64,000 bases of DNA from Leptofilum sp965223285 (GTDB lineage: Bacteria; Chloroflexota; Anaerolineae; Promineifilales; Promineifilaceae), in the NCBI RefSeq assembly GCF_965223285.1, contig NZ_OZ244997.1:1488001-1552000 (forward strand), read 5' to 3'. The position numbers and the translations under genes were made by a program. A model generated the notes under the pieces. It was not told the DNA's origin. It was given only the letters and a program-made list of their open reading frames with translations, and searched no databases. Shown here piece by piece: positions 7,225-15,076 of the stretch (position 1 is its first letter; the number at the start of each line of letters is the position of its first letter).

Positions 7225-9888
7225 ATGTCTGAAACTGCCACACGCTCGCCCATCGAAGAGATCGGGCAAAAAGCACCAAATCGCCAGCAGGCCAAGCGTT
7301 ACATCGCCGAGCGGTACGAAGTAGTCAACATGCTGGAAGGTGGCATGGGGCTGGTTTATTTGTGCCGCGACCATTTTACTTCTGAGCTTGTCGCCCTAAA
7401 AACATTCAAAACGGAATATTTGTCCCATCGTGCGGCACGCGATCTCTTCTTGCGTGAGGGGACGATGTGGGTGGAGATTGGACGGCATCCAAATGTGGTG
7501 CAGGCGTATCGTGTAGAGCGTGTGGGAGACGGCCGTGAAGTTTATTTGGTGTTGGAATGGATTGTGCAGCCGCAGGACAAGAAGTCGCCATCTTTGCGCT
7601 CCTGGCTCAAAAAGGGAACACCGCTTGCGGTTGAAGAGTCGATCCTTATTGCGCTGTACGTTGCCAGGGGAATGCGCTTTGCCACGCAAAAGATACCTGG
7701 CCTGGTACACCGTGATCTAAAACCAGAAAATATTTTGATTGGGCACGATCATGTCGCGCGGGTGACGGATTTTGGCCTGGCCAGCACATTGTCGGGCCAT
7801 AGTCCTGGCTCTACCGTAGGGTCTTTGGAAAATAGCCGCGAGAATATCGGCCGGACACAACTAACGCAGGGCGTGGCCGGAACGCCACTGTACATGGCAC
7901 CAGAACAGTGGCAGCATCAAGGATTAGATGCGCGTGCTGATATTTACGCCTTGGGCTGCATCTTGTATGAGATGGTGGCTGGCCACTTTGCCGCGCAGGG
8001 GGAATCCCGCGAGGATTTGCGCGACATTCATGTGAACGGCCGTATCTCCCCTCTTGATGCTTCATTGCCGCTGCCACTGCGCGACTTTATCAATCGCACC
8101 CTGTCCATCCCGCGCGAACAGCGTTACCGTGATTGGGCTGAAGTAGAGAAAACGTTAGCGGCCGTATATACAAAAGTAACGGGCGAACCATCCCCCCCAG
8201 AATGGGATGGTGCCGAGGAAACCCCAGATGAACGACGGGCTGCTGGCTATTCATACAACACAATGGGATTGTCGTACCTGGATATTGGCAAGTTAGACGT
8301 GGCCGTCATGTATTTTGAACAGGCCGTTAACGTGGCGCGCGCCGAAAATATTCGCGAATTGGAAGGAAAAGGGTTAGGTAATCTAGGATTGGCCTATGCT
8401 GCTCTGGGTTATATCGAACGCGCTATTGAGTTTCATGAAGAACACTTGGCCATCGCTCGCGAGCTAGGCGATCGTGCTGAACAAGGGCGGTCCCAGGGCA
8501 ACCTGGGGCTTGTTTATCGGCAAAAGGGCGAACCGGAACGTGCTGTCCGTTTTCATGAGAAAGAGCTGCAAATTTTCCAGCGATTGGCTAATCGCTTCAA
8601 AGAGGCAGAAGCATTGCACAATCTCGGTGAAACGTACCGGGAGCTAGGGGATGCTCCGCGTGCTGAGGATTATTTTAAGCAGTCGTTGGCCATTGCCCGT
8701 GATATTGGCGACAAAACCCGCGTTGAGCGGATTTTGAACAGCATGGGCAAGGTCTTTCTGGATTCTGGTGAATTTAAGGAAGCGGCTCAACTGTTCAAGC
8801 AGACCTTAACCATCTCTCGGCAAATTGGGGATCGTGTGGGGGAGGGTGAAGTATTAAGCAATTTAGCCGAGCTGTATTTTGCCTCTGGCTATATTGAACG
8901 CGCCATTGAGTATTACACGTACGCACTCAATATTGCCCAGGAAAGCAATGATCGCCGCAAAACGATCAAAAATTTGCTGCGTCTTGGCGATCTTTATTTA
9001 AGAAATGAGAACATTGACGAGGCACTGGCTCATTATGAGAATGGGTTGATTTCTGCCCAAGAGATTACGGATCAGGTTCAGGAGCTAGCCGCTTTTGGTA
9101 AACTTGGGGAAGCGTTTGATATTCAGGGCAACTACACAGAGTCCGGCCGCATGTACAAGCGGGGATTGCTGCTGGCGCGGGAACGGAACAACCGTGACAT
9201 TGAGCAACAGATGTTGCAAAAGCTGGCCAAAGCGTACGAACTTTGGGGAGATTTTAGTCGTGCGGTGACCTACCTGGAGCAAAGTTTGGCGATGGTGCAG
9301 GCTAATGAGGACGTAGAGGCTCAAATTTGGCATTGGGGTGAAATGGCACAGCTATTCCGTAAGCTGAACCAGCCACGACCCGCCGAGGAAGCGTATGAAA
9401 TGCGCTTGGAACTCGCTCGTTCGTTAGCAGATTACGCAGCCATCGCAGAGACACTAGCTGATTTGGGAGATTTATCCCGCGTTTTAGGCGCGCATTCTGA
9501 GGCGACGGAATTTTATAAGGATGCCCTTGATCTTGCTGAAGAACATGAACTTTCTTTACAGGAAGCCAATGCCTTGAGCGGCATGGGAATGAGCTTTTTT
9601 GAAACGGGTAAGAAGCGGCAGGCTGTGCGGGAGCTGGAGCGCAGCTTGGAGGCGGCCAAAAAGTCGCGCAGCAGTCGGGCTGTGGCCAACGTGAGCTACC
9701 GTTTGGCTTTGATCATGTGCAAGCAGGGCCGCTGGGACAGGGCAGAACCCCATGCAAAGCTGGCATTTAAGCTGTACGGCCGTATCCATGACACCATGAT
9801 GCAAGAACGCGCCGAAAGCATGTTGCAGCGCATTAGAAGCAATAAAGGGAAATCAACTGGCTTCTTCCAAAACTTGCTGGAATCGTAA
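7225..9888 (+). CDS. Ser/Thr protein kinase with a long TPR array
   Basis: 887 residues. Residues about 29-310 are a Hanks-type kinase with all key elements: glycine loop EGGMGLVY, ATP lysine in VALKTF, catalytic loop HRDLKPENI, DFGLA, and activation segment GTPLYMAPEQW. From about residue 345 to the end run roughly a dozen TPR motifs of about 40 residues (for example NTMGLSYLDIG and LGNLGLAYAALG). There is no membrane segment, so it is a soluble kinase whose TPRs probably bind partners or substrates. The gene converges on a protein-phosphatase-like metallophosphoesterase that ends seven bases downstream, which suggests a writer/eraser pair. No strong ribosome site is seen before the ATG. Confidence 0.9.
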   Translation: MSETATRSPIEEIGQKAPNRQQAKRYIAERYEVVNMLEGGMGLVYLCRDHFTSELVALKTFKTEYLSHRAARDLFLREGTMWVEIGRHPNVVQAYRVERVGDGREVYLVLEWIVQPQDKKSPSLRSWLKKGTPLAVEESILIALYVARGMRFATQKIPGLVHRDLKPENILIGHDHVARVTDFGLASTLSGHSPGSTVGSLENSRENIGRTQLTQGVAGTPLYMAPEQWQHQGLDARADIYALGCILYEMVAGHFAAQGESREDLRDIHVNGRISPLDASLPLPLRDFINRTLSIPREQRYRDWAEVEKTLAAVYTKVTGEPSPPEWDGAEETPDERRAAGYSYNTMGLSYLDIGKLDVAVMYFEQAVNVARAENIRELEGKGLGNLGLAYAALGYIERAIEFHEEHLAIARELGDRAEQGRSQGNLGLVYRQKGEPERAVRFHEKELQIFQRLANRFKEAEALHNLGETYRELGDAPRAEDYFKQSLAIARDIGDKTRVERILNSMGKVFLDSGEFKEAAQLFKQTLTISRQIGDRVGEGEVLSNLAELYFASGYIERAIEYYTYALNIAQESNDRRKTIKNLLRLGDLYLRNENIDEALAHYENGLISAQEITDQVQELAAFGKLGEAFDIQGNYTESGRMYKRGLLLARERNNRDIEQQMLQKLAKAYELWGDFSRAVTYLEQSLAMVQANEDVEAQIWHWGEMAQLFRKLNQPRPAEEAYEMRLELARSLADYAAIAETLADLGDLSRVLGAHSEATEFYKDALDLAEEHELSLQEANALSGMGMSFFETGKKRQAVRELERSLEAAKKSRSSRAVANVSYRLALIMCKQGRWDRAEPHAKLAFKLYGRIHDTMMQERAESMLQRIRSNKGKSTGFFQNLLES

Positions 9889-9894
9889 AAGGGA

Positions 9895-10896
9895 TTAGCT
9901 GCGAAAAACTGAGCGAAGATTGGGGATGAGGTCCTCTGCTTTTTCAAATCTTTCTTGCGTGTTAAACAGCAAATAAAGTCCTGCCTCACGTGGGGAAGCA
10001 TGTTTGGCACTGGCCACACGCAACTGCCGCCGATTGACCAGCTTGTACCCACCACGTACATCAATATGCCCCGTAATCAGGACAGATTGTCGTTCGTAGC
10101 CGATAGAGAGGGATTGCAACAAAGTGTTAAGCAACACCTGGTAGCTGCTGTTGCCGTACTCTTTTTCATTGCGTGAGAACATCGCTGGCCAGAGTAGTTC
10201 AAAATCTTCATCAGACGTTGCCAGAGTCCCAACGAGAAAATCATCATAGCGTGGATCATCCAAGCCAGTAACGGCAAACCATTTGCGAGCCATCTCGTTG
10301 TACGTACGGCCGTGTTTTCTGCGCATAGCTCGTATCAGTTCAGGACGTTCTTCCTTGGTGATTTGCGCCCGTGTGCGCTCCAGGATTTCCCGGTGAGAGA
10401 GGTTGAATAATCGTTTAACCCCGTCGGGTTCGCCCAAAGCTGTGCTTGCTCCCGCGTGGCAAATAGAAACCCCACCCGGTGTGCGCACGTAAAACGGCAG
10501 CGTGTGTAGAAAGGAGACAATGTGTTGCCGATGCTTCCCCATCGCAAATTCAAAACGAGGCGTGAATAGATCATCACCCTTTTGCAAGATAATGCTGTAA
10601 ATATGGGGGATTTCGTGGTTGCCGAGAATGCAGATCAAGCTGTCACCCAGCTCATCTTTGAGGCGAATGAGGTCTAAAATGATTTCAACGGATTTGTCTT
10701 GAACGGCGGGGGCACTGGCGTGGATTAAATCGCCGTTAAATAGGATCGTATCGGCATGGCCCAGGGCGCGAAGCTCAAAAAATTTGTCGCGGTACCGTTG
10801 ATAGGCGTCCCAATCTCCATGCAGATCGGTTATCACCATTGCTTGCCCTTGCGTTAAATCTACAACGCGTTTCCACTGATTTCCCACGTGACTCAA
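9895..10896 (-). CDS. Calcineurin-like metallophosphoesterase (protein-phosphatase type)
   Basis: 333 residues with the PPP-type metal motifs in order: DLHGD near residue 23, NGDLIH, GNHE, an HAG in the ICHAGAS segment, and a late TGHIDVRGG. These bind the two metal ions used to hydrolyse phosphate esters. The DxHGD/GDxxH/GNHE pattern matches Ser/Thr protein phosphatases and related diadenosine tetraphosphatases. The convergent kinase gene next door favours a protein phosphatase role, but this is inference. The start is a TTG at 10896 with GGGAG seven bases upstream; a GTG at 10887 is the alternative. Confidence 0.78.
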   Translation of the reverse strand: MSHVGNQWKRVVDLTQGQAMVITDLHGDWDAYQRYRDKFFELRALGHADTILFNGDLIHASAPAVQDKSVEIILDLIRLKDELGDSLICILGNHEIPHIYSIILQKGDDLFTPRFEFAMGKHRQHIVSFLHTLPFYVRTPGGVSICHAGASTALGEPDGVKRLFNLSHREILERTRAQITKEERPELIRAMRRKHGRTYNEMARKWFAVTGLDDPRYDDFLVGTLATSDEDFELLWPAMFSRNEKEYGNSSYQVLLNTLLQSLSIGYERQSVLITGHIDVRGGYKLVNRRQLRVASAKHASPREAGLYLLFNTQERFEKAEDLIPNLRSVFRS

Positions 10897-10944
10897 ATTG
10901 TCTCCCGGTAGTTGTTTGCGGCGATTTTATCACACAATGGGATT

Positions 10945-11226
10945 TTATTTGTGGCGCGACGCTAGCTCCTGGCGAATATCATCCCAGGTGAGATCGTGCG
11001 AAACCAGCAGGACGAGCAAATGGTAAACAAGATCGGCCGTTTCTTCGATGATGCGCTGATTGCCTTGACCTTTGGCAGCCAAAATCACTTCAACTGCTTC
11101 TTCCCCTATCTTCTTAACGATTTCATCTTCGCCGTCTGCCAGCAGGCTGGCGGTGTAACTGCCGGGCACGGGGTTGGCTTTGCGATCCTGCAAAGTGGTA
11201 AATAGTTGGTCGATAAAGTCACTCAT
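10945..11226 (-). CDS. hisE: Phosphoribosyl-ATP pyrophosphatase
   Basis: 93 residues, the full length for stand-alone HisE, which removes pyrophosphate from phosphoribosyl-ATP in step two of histidine synthesis. The MazG-like helices carry the metal-binding acidic residues in VKKIGEEAVEVILAAKG and EETADLVYHLLVLL. It is the last gene of the leftward his operon and overlaps the end of the DUF429 gene by eight bases, so it is probably translationally coupled. HisE and HisI are separate proteins here, not fused as in enterobacteria. Confidence 0.93.
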   Translation of the reverse strand: MSDFIDQLFTTLQDRKANPVPGSYTASLLADGEDEIVKKIGEEAVEVILAAKGQGNQRIIEETADLVYHLLVLLVSHDLTWDDIRQELASRHK

Positions 11227-11974
11227 CAGATTGCTCTCTTTGCTGTCTCACCCAAATCCAGCCCTCTTTTTGGGCTTGGGGGCGATTTGTCGGTGGCTCT
11301 GCCAGCCCACGCAGGAAGTCTGTGCCTGCCAAGACGCATAGGGCAGCGTCCAGGGCATCGTCGCTGTTTTCCAGCAGGTGCGTGGCTGGCGGTAGCGTCA
11401 CATCGTTTGTAAGTTGGTTGAGGATGGCGATACGGCCGTTTCTCCCATCCTTGCCTTTATAACTTGGTACTTTCATTGGGGCAAACAGCGTTTTCAGCGT
11501 ACCGGCCGGATACACTTCAATGGCGTGAATTGGGTGCGTAAGGTGAGGTTCCCAGGCGAGGGGAATTTTCCGCCCCGTGTGCCGGCGGAGTTCTGCCAGC
11601 AGGCTGAGGGCAGCGTGGGCGGTGCGGGCAATGCGGTCTGCGCCCACATCCAGCGGCAGTTTGCCAATGCGTTGCCAGATGCGCCGGTCAGTTTCACGGC
11701 GAAACAGCATGTTTGGAGGGATTGGTAGGGCATCACCCGCCTGGTGGGCGGCAAGCTGGTTGCCTAAATCGGCAGGCCAGCCCAGCGGTGCGTCCAGGGC
11801 TAGCAGGGTTGGGCAATTGGGGGAAATCCAGTTGACAATGGTTTGGGCGCGTGATGATGATTTGTTGCCGAGGGTGACGGTTTGGATAGAAACGGCCGTG
11901 CCGTCCCACGTTCCCAGGGCCAGCCCGGTTTTTTGCGGCTGCGTGGCGCAATCAATGCCGATAATCGTAATCAT
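11219..11974 (-). CDS. DUF429 family protein (RNase H-like fold)
   Basis: 251 residues from the ATG at 11974. The start MITIIGIDCATQP and the later LALDAPLGWP match the DUF429 family, predicted to have an RNase H-like fold with conserved Asp residues (GIDCA, LDAPLG, and a late NSDDALDAALC). Its activity is unknown. It sits inside the his operon between hisI and hisE and overlaps hisE by eight bases. The open frame extends upstream to 12082 through the repeat DNA at 11980-12052, which I regard as non-coding in this frame. Confidence 0.75.
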   Translation of the reverse strand: MITIIGIDCATQPQKTGLALGTWDGTAVSIQTVTLGNKSSSRAQTIVNWISPNCPTLLALDAPLGWPADLGNQLAAHQAGDALPIPPNMLFRRETDRRIWQRIGKLPLDVGADRIARTAHAALSLLAELRRHTGRKIPLAWEPHLTHPIHAIEVYPAGTLKTLFAPMKVPSYKGKDGRNGRIAILNQLTNDVTLPPATHLLENSDDALDAALCVLAGTDFLRGLAEPPTNRPQAQKEGWIWVRQQREQSDE

Positions 11975-12027
11975 GAGAAGAAAAAGCGGAACACCGAGAT
12001 GTGTAGAGGAGACACAGAGGACAATCT

Positions 12028-12052
12028 CTAATCTCCAATCTCTAATCTCCCA
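12028..12052. repeat. AATCTCTAATCTCC repeat at the hisI 3' end
   Basis: Two near-identical 12-14-base units (AATCTCTAATCTCC, AATCTCTAATCTCC-like) encode the end of hisI. The same wording appears inside hisH (15344-15372) and between acnX and the nucleotidyltransferase gene (34200-34235). Confidence 0.6.
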
Positions 12053-12354
12053 AAAAAGCAGCTTTCTGCCCCGGTATGGCAAGCGGGGCCAGCAGAGTCT
12101 ACTTGTAGCAACAGGGTATCGCCATCACAATCGACTCGGATTTCTTTAACGCGCTGGACATTGCCGGAGGTGCCGCCTTTGTGCCACAGCTCCTGGCGGC
12201 TGCGGCTCCAAAAGTGGGCTTCGCTGGTTTGTTGCGTGAGTGCCAGTGCCTCGGCGTTCATCCAGGCGACCATGAGGATTTCTTTCGTGGTGTGGTGTTG
12301 GAGAACGGCCGTAATTAACCCTTTCTCATCAAATTTCAAATTATGTACTGACAT
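12028..12354 (-). CDS. hisI: Phosphoribosyl-AMP cyclohydrolase
   Basis: 108 residues. It opens the purine ring of phosphoribosyl-AMP, step three of histidine synthesis. Family motifs are visible: AWMNAEAL, HFWSRSRQELWHKG, the DCDGD metal site and the cysteine cluster GPACHTG-ESCFF. The last residues (GRLEIGD) are encoded by a dispersed ATCTCTAATCTCC repeat at 12028-12052, so the natural C-terminus has been replaced or extended by repeat DNA. It lies 13 bases after hisF in the operon. Confidence 0.92.
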   Translation of the reverse strand: MSVHNLKFDEKGLITAVLQHHTTKEILMVAWMNAEALALTQQTSEAHFWSRSRQELWHKGGTSGNVQRVKEIRVDCDGDTLLLQVDSAGPACHTGAESCFFGRLEIGD

Positions 12355-12367
12355 ACTGTTTACCGAA

Positions 12368-13216
12368 TCACTGTCTCACTGGAATACCTTGTTTCGCTAA
12401 ATAATCTTTCACTTCGGCGATGGTGAGCTGCTTGTAGTGAAAGAGTGAGGCGGCCAAAGCGGCATCCGCGCCCCCTGCGGTGAGGGCCTGAGCGAAGTGG
12501 GGCAGCGTGCCTGCCCCGCCAGAGGCAATGACGGGGATGTTGACGGCGTTGGCAATGGTGCGAGTGAGTTCGAGATCGTACCCTTCCTGCGTACCGTCAC
12601 CATCCATGCTGGTGAGCAAAATTTCGCCCGCACCGCGCCGCTCGGCCTCTTTGGCCCAGGCCACGGCATCTAGCCCGGTGGGCGTGCGGCCACCGCTCAC
12701 ATACACTTCCCAATGGTTAACAGATAATGGGGAATTGTTAATAGTTAATTTTTGGGCTTCTAGCTGTTCACTGGCTACCGATGACTGATCACCGATTACT
12801 GAATACTGATTACCGACACGTCGAGCATCAATGGCGACCACAACCGCCTGGCTGCCAAACGCTTCTGCGCCTTGGCTGATAATTTCAGGGTTGCGGACGG
12901 CCGCAGAGTTGACGCTAATTTTGTCGGCCCCGGCGCGCAGGATGCCACGCATGTCGTCTACGGTGCGGATGCCGCCGCCAATGGTGAAGGGGATGAACAC
13001 CTGATCCGCCACTGCGCGAGCCAGTTCCATGACCGTTTTACGTGCTTCATGGGTGGCGGTGATGTCCAGAAAGACCAGCTCATCGGCTCCGGCTTCATCA
13101 TACAGTTTGGCTTGCTCAACGGGGTCACCCGCATCGCGTAGCTCTACAAAGTTGATGCCTTTGACGACACGGCCGTCTTTTACGTCTAAACAGGGAATAA
13201 TGCGTTTGGCTAGCAT
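12368..13216 (-). CDS. hisF: Imidazole glycerol phosphate synthase cyclase subunit, with insertion
   Basis: 282 residues against the usual 250-255. The TIM barrel is otherwise complete: RIIPCLDVKDGRVVKG at the start, catalytic Asp in PCLDV, phosphate sites GGGIR and ASGGAG, and the second catalytic Asp in TSMDGDG. The excess is a block of 33 residues after DARRVG and before WEVYVSGG (12713-12811), encoded by low-complexity repeat DNA. With HisH it makes imidazole glycerol phosphate and AICAR. The insertion falls in the beta5-alpha5 region, a loop where it may be tolerated. Confidence 0.94.
   Translation of the reverse strand: MLAKRIIPCLDVKDGRVVKGINFVELRDAGDPVEQAKLYDEAGADELVFLDITATHEARKTVMELARAVADQVFIPFTIGGGIRTVDDMRGILRAGADKISVNSAAVRNPEIISQGAEAFGSQAVVVAIDARRVGNQYSVIGDQSSVASEQLEAQKLTINNSPLSVNHWEVYVSGGRTPTGLDAVAWAKEAERRGAGEILLTSMDGDGTQEGYDLELTRTIANAVNIPVIASGGAGTLPHFAQALTAGGADAALAASLFHYKQLTIAEVKDYLAKQGIPVRQ
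12713..12811. repeat. In-frame repeat-DNA insertion in hisF
   Basis: 99 bases, exactly 33 codons, absent from ordinary HisF. They contain two kinds of wording: GTTAACAG-GTTAATAGTTAAT and ACTGATCACCGATTACTGAATACTGATTACC. The second also occurs in the tRNA spacer (3555-3590) and the hisD-hisG spacer. Confidence 0.7.
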
Positions 13217-13236
13217 GGGATGCTCTCTTTTCTGTC

Positions 13237-13620
13237 TTACACCGTTAGTTCAAGGCGATTGCCGTCTGGGTCTAATACGACGCTTTCATAGTAGCCGTCG
13301 CCTGTTGTGCGTGGCTGGCTGACAATGTGACAGCCTGCTTCATGTAGCTGCTTGGTTAATGTATCAACGGCCGTTTGACTACCTAAACTGATGGCAAAAT
13401 GAGCCAGACCCATCTGTTCGGTTGAGGAAACCGCCTCAATAATATCTGGGCGCTGCATGAGTTCCAGCCTGGTACCACTCTCAAAGGATAAAAAGTAAGA
13501 GGTAAACCCAGTCTTGGAGTTGACGTAACGAGATGAGGAACGGCCGTTAAAAAATTTTTCGTAAAAGATGCGCAACAGTTCTAGCTCCCGTGTCCATATA
13601 GCAACATGTTCGATCTTCAT
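13237..13620 (-). CDS. VOC (glyoxalase/bleomycin-resistance) superfamily protein
   Basis: 127 residues forming one vicinal-oxygen-chelate domain: MKIEHVAIWTRELELLRIFY at the start, the metal ligand region (HVAIW, MGLAHFAIS, SVVLDPDGNRLEL) and a paired beta-alpha-beta-beta-beta layout. The His, His and Glu positions typical of glyoxalase I-like metal binding are present. The substrate is unknown. It is embedded between the HAD gene and hisF, and its ATG overlaps the HAD stop by four bases (ATGA type), so it is co-translated in the his operon. Confidence 0.8.
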   Translation of the reverse strand: MKIEHVAIWTRELELLRIFYEKFFNGRSSSRYVNSKTGFTSYFLSFESGTRLELMQRPDIIEAVSSTEQMGLAHFAISLGSQTAVDTLTKQLHEAGCHIVSQPRTTGDGYYESVVLDPDGNRLELTV

Positions 13621-14306
13621 ACGGCCGTCCCGTTGAGAACGTGAGACAGCTGGTTGAGCTGGCTGATTTCATGGGTAACGGGCAGGTCGGTGGTTTTGCC
13701 GTTAGGGTTGAACCAGCAAGTGTCGATGCCGTAGTTGATACCGCCCACCATGTCTGAGGAGAGGCTGTCGCCGATGATGAGCACGTCGCTTTTGGTGGGT
13801 TGGTTCATTTGGGCGAAGGCGGCATCGAAGATGTCTGGATTGGGCTTGGAGCTACCAATCTCTTGCGAAATGATGATGGGCGAGAAATATTGTTTCAAGC
13901 CGGATTTTTCTAACCGAGAGTGCTGCACGTCGGCCAGTCCGTTAGTGATGATGCCGAGTTGGAATCGGCCGTTTAACCCTGTCAGAAGCTCCATGGCTCC
14001 ATCAACCATCGGTGCCTGCTGGCCCAGGTTGGCTAGATAGGTATTGGCAAACACGATGGCATCGTAGCGAATCGCCAGCTCATCGAATAAATCGTGAAAG
14101 CGTCCAGTTCTTAATGTTTCCGGCGTAATTTCCTTGCGCTCGAGACGTTGCCAATAGCTTTTGTTGATTTGGTGGTATCGCTTCTTTGCCTCCGGGGGGA
14201 AAGCGAGGCCGTGTTGGGTAAAGTTAGCTTCTAAGGCCAATGCTTCCGTTTGATCAAAGTCAAGTAGCGTGTTGTCCACATCAAAAAGGAGCCATTTGTA
14301 AGGCAT
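13617..14306 (-). CDS. HAD-superfamily phosphatase, YjjG-like; candidate histidinol-phosphatase
   Basis: 229 residues with all four HAD motifs: DVDNT near residue 9, IITNG (motif II), the Lys in SSKPNPDIF (motif III) and IGDSLSSDMVGG (motif IV). A helical cap lies between motifs I and II. Best overall likeness is to the YjjG group of nucleotidases. It lies between hisA and hisF and is coupled to the VOC gene. HisB here is only the dehydratase, and no HisN of another class is in the operon, so this enzyme could supply the missing histidinol-phosphate phosphatase. That role is inference. Confidence 0.82.
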   Translation of the reverse strand: MPYKWLLFDVDNTLLDFDQTEALALEANFTQHGLAFPPEAKKRYHQINKSYWQRLERKEITPETLRTGRFHDLFDELAIRYDAIVFANTYLANLGQQAPMVDGAMELLTGLNGRFQLGIITNGLADVQHSRLEKSGLKQYFSPIIISQEIGSSKPNPDIFDAAFAQMNQPTKSDVLIIGDSLSSDMVGGINYGIDTCWFNPNGKTTDLPVTHEISQLNQLSHVLNGTAV

Positions 14307-14320
14307 AAAGTGACGCTCCT

Positions 14321-15061
14321 TTAAGCGGCCGGGATGCGTTTGAACGCTTCTTCCAGATCAACACGGCCGTCGTAGATAGCTCGCCCGGTAATGACCCCGA
14401 CAATGCCGTTGGCGGCTTGTTCATAGCTGCGCTCAATGTCCTCCAAAGATGCGACGCCCCCAGAGGCGATGATGTTCAACCCTGTGGCTCTACTCAATTG
14501 CGCTGTAGCAGAGACATTGACACCGCTCAACAGCCCGTCCCGACCAATGTCGGTATAGACAATGGTTCGCACGCCACGATTGAACATCTGCTTGCCTAAA
14601 TCAACGGGATTAACGGCCGTATCCTTTAACCAACCGCGCGTTTTTACACGGCCGTTGTGGGCATCTATCCCTACCACGATTTTCTTCTTGCCAAACGTGT
14701 CGATGGCTTTGCTAACTAGCGACGGCTTCTCGATGGCAACTGTGCCCAAAATGACGCGCTTGGCACCCGCCTCGATGGCACGGTCGATATCTTCCAGGCT
14801 GCGGATGCCACCGCCAAACTGGACTTTTGCGCCGAGTTCGCAAATGGCGGGCAGTGCAGCCCAGTTGGTGGTGCCTGCTTCATCAAACGCGCCATCCAAA
14901 TTGACCACGTGCAGCCATTTGGCACCTACCTCTATCCATTTTTGGGCCATTTGGACTGGATCATTGCCAAAGACGGTTTCTTTTTCGGGGTCACCTTGCT
15001 CTAGCCGAACGATACGGCCGTTGCGCAAATCAATTGCAGGGAAAATCGTGAATTTACTCAA
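14321..15061 (-). CDS. hisA: ProFAR isomerase
   Basis: 246 residues, the normal length. It is the TIM-barrel isomerase converting ProFAR to PRFAR. Motifs: FPAIDLRNGRIVRL with the catalytic Asp, FGGGIRS phosphate site, GIDAHNGRVKTRGW, TDIGRDG with the second Asp, and ASGGVAS. It lies 15 bases after hisH in the operon. No insertion is present, unlike its paralogue hisF. Confidence 0.95.
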   Translation of the reverse strand: MSKFTIFPAIDLRNGRIVRLEQGDPEKETVFGNDPVQMAQKWIEVGAKWLHVVNLDGAFDEAGTTNWAALPAICELGAKVQFGGGIRSLEDIDRAIEAGAKRVILGTVAIEKPSLVSKAIDTFGKKKIVVGIDAHNGRVKTRGWLKDTAVNPVDLGKQMFNRGVRTIVYTDIGRDGLLSGVNVSATAQLSRATGLNIIASGGVASLEDIERSYEQAANGIVGVITGRAIYDGRVDLEEAFKRIPAA

Positions 15062-15076
15062 AAGGTACCTCTTGGG

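Noticed and set aside
11975..12082. N-terminal extension of the DUF429 protein
   Set aside because: The 36 extra codons are repeat DNA and overlap the hisI end; the ATG at 11974 begins the family sequence.
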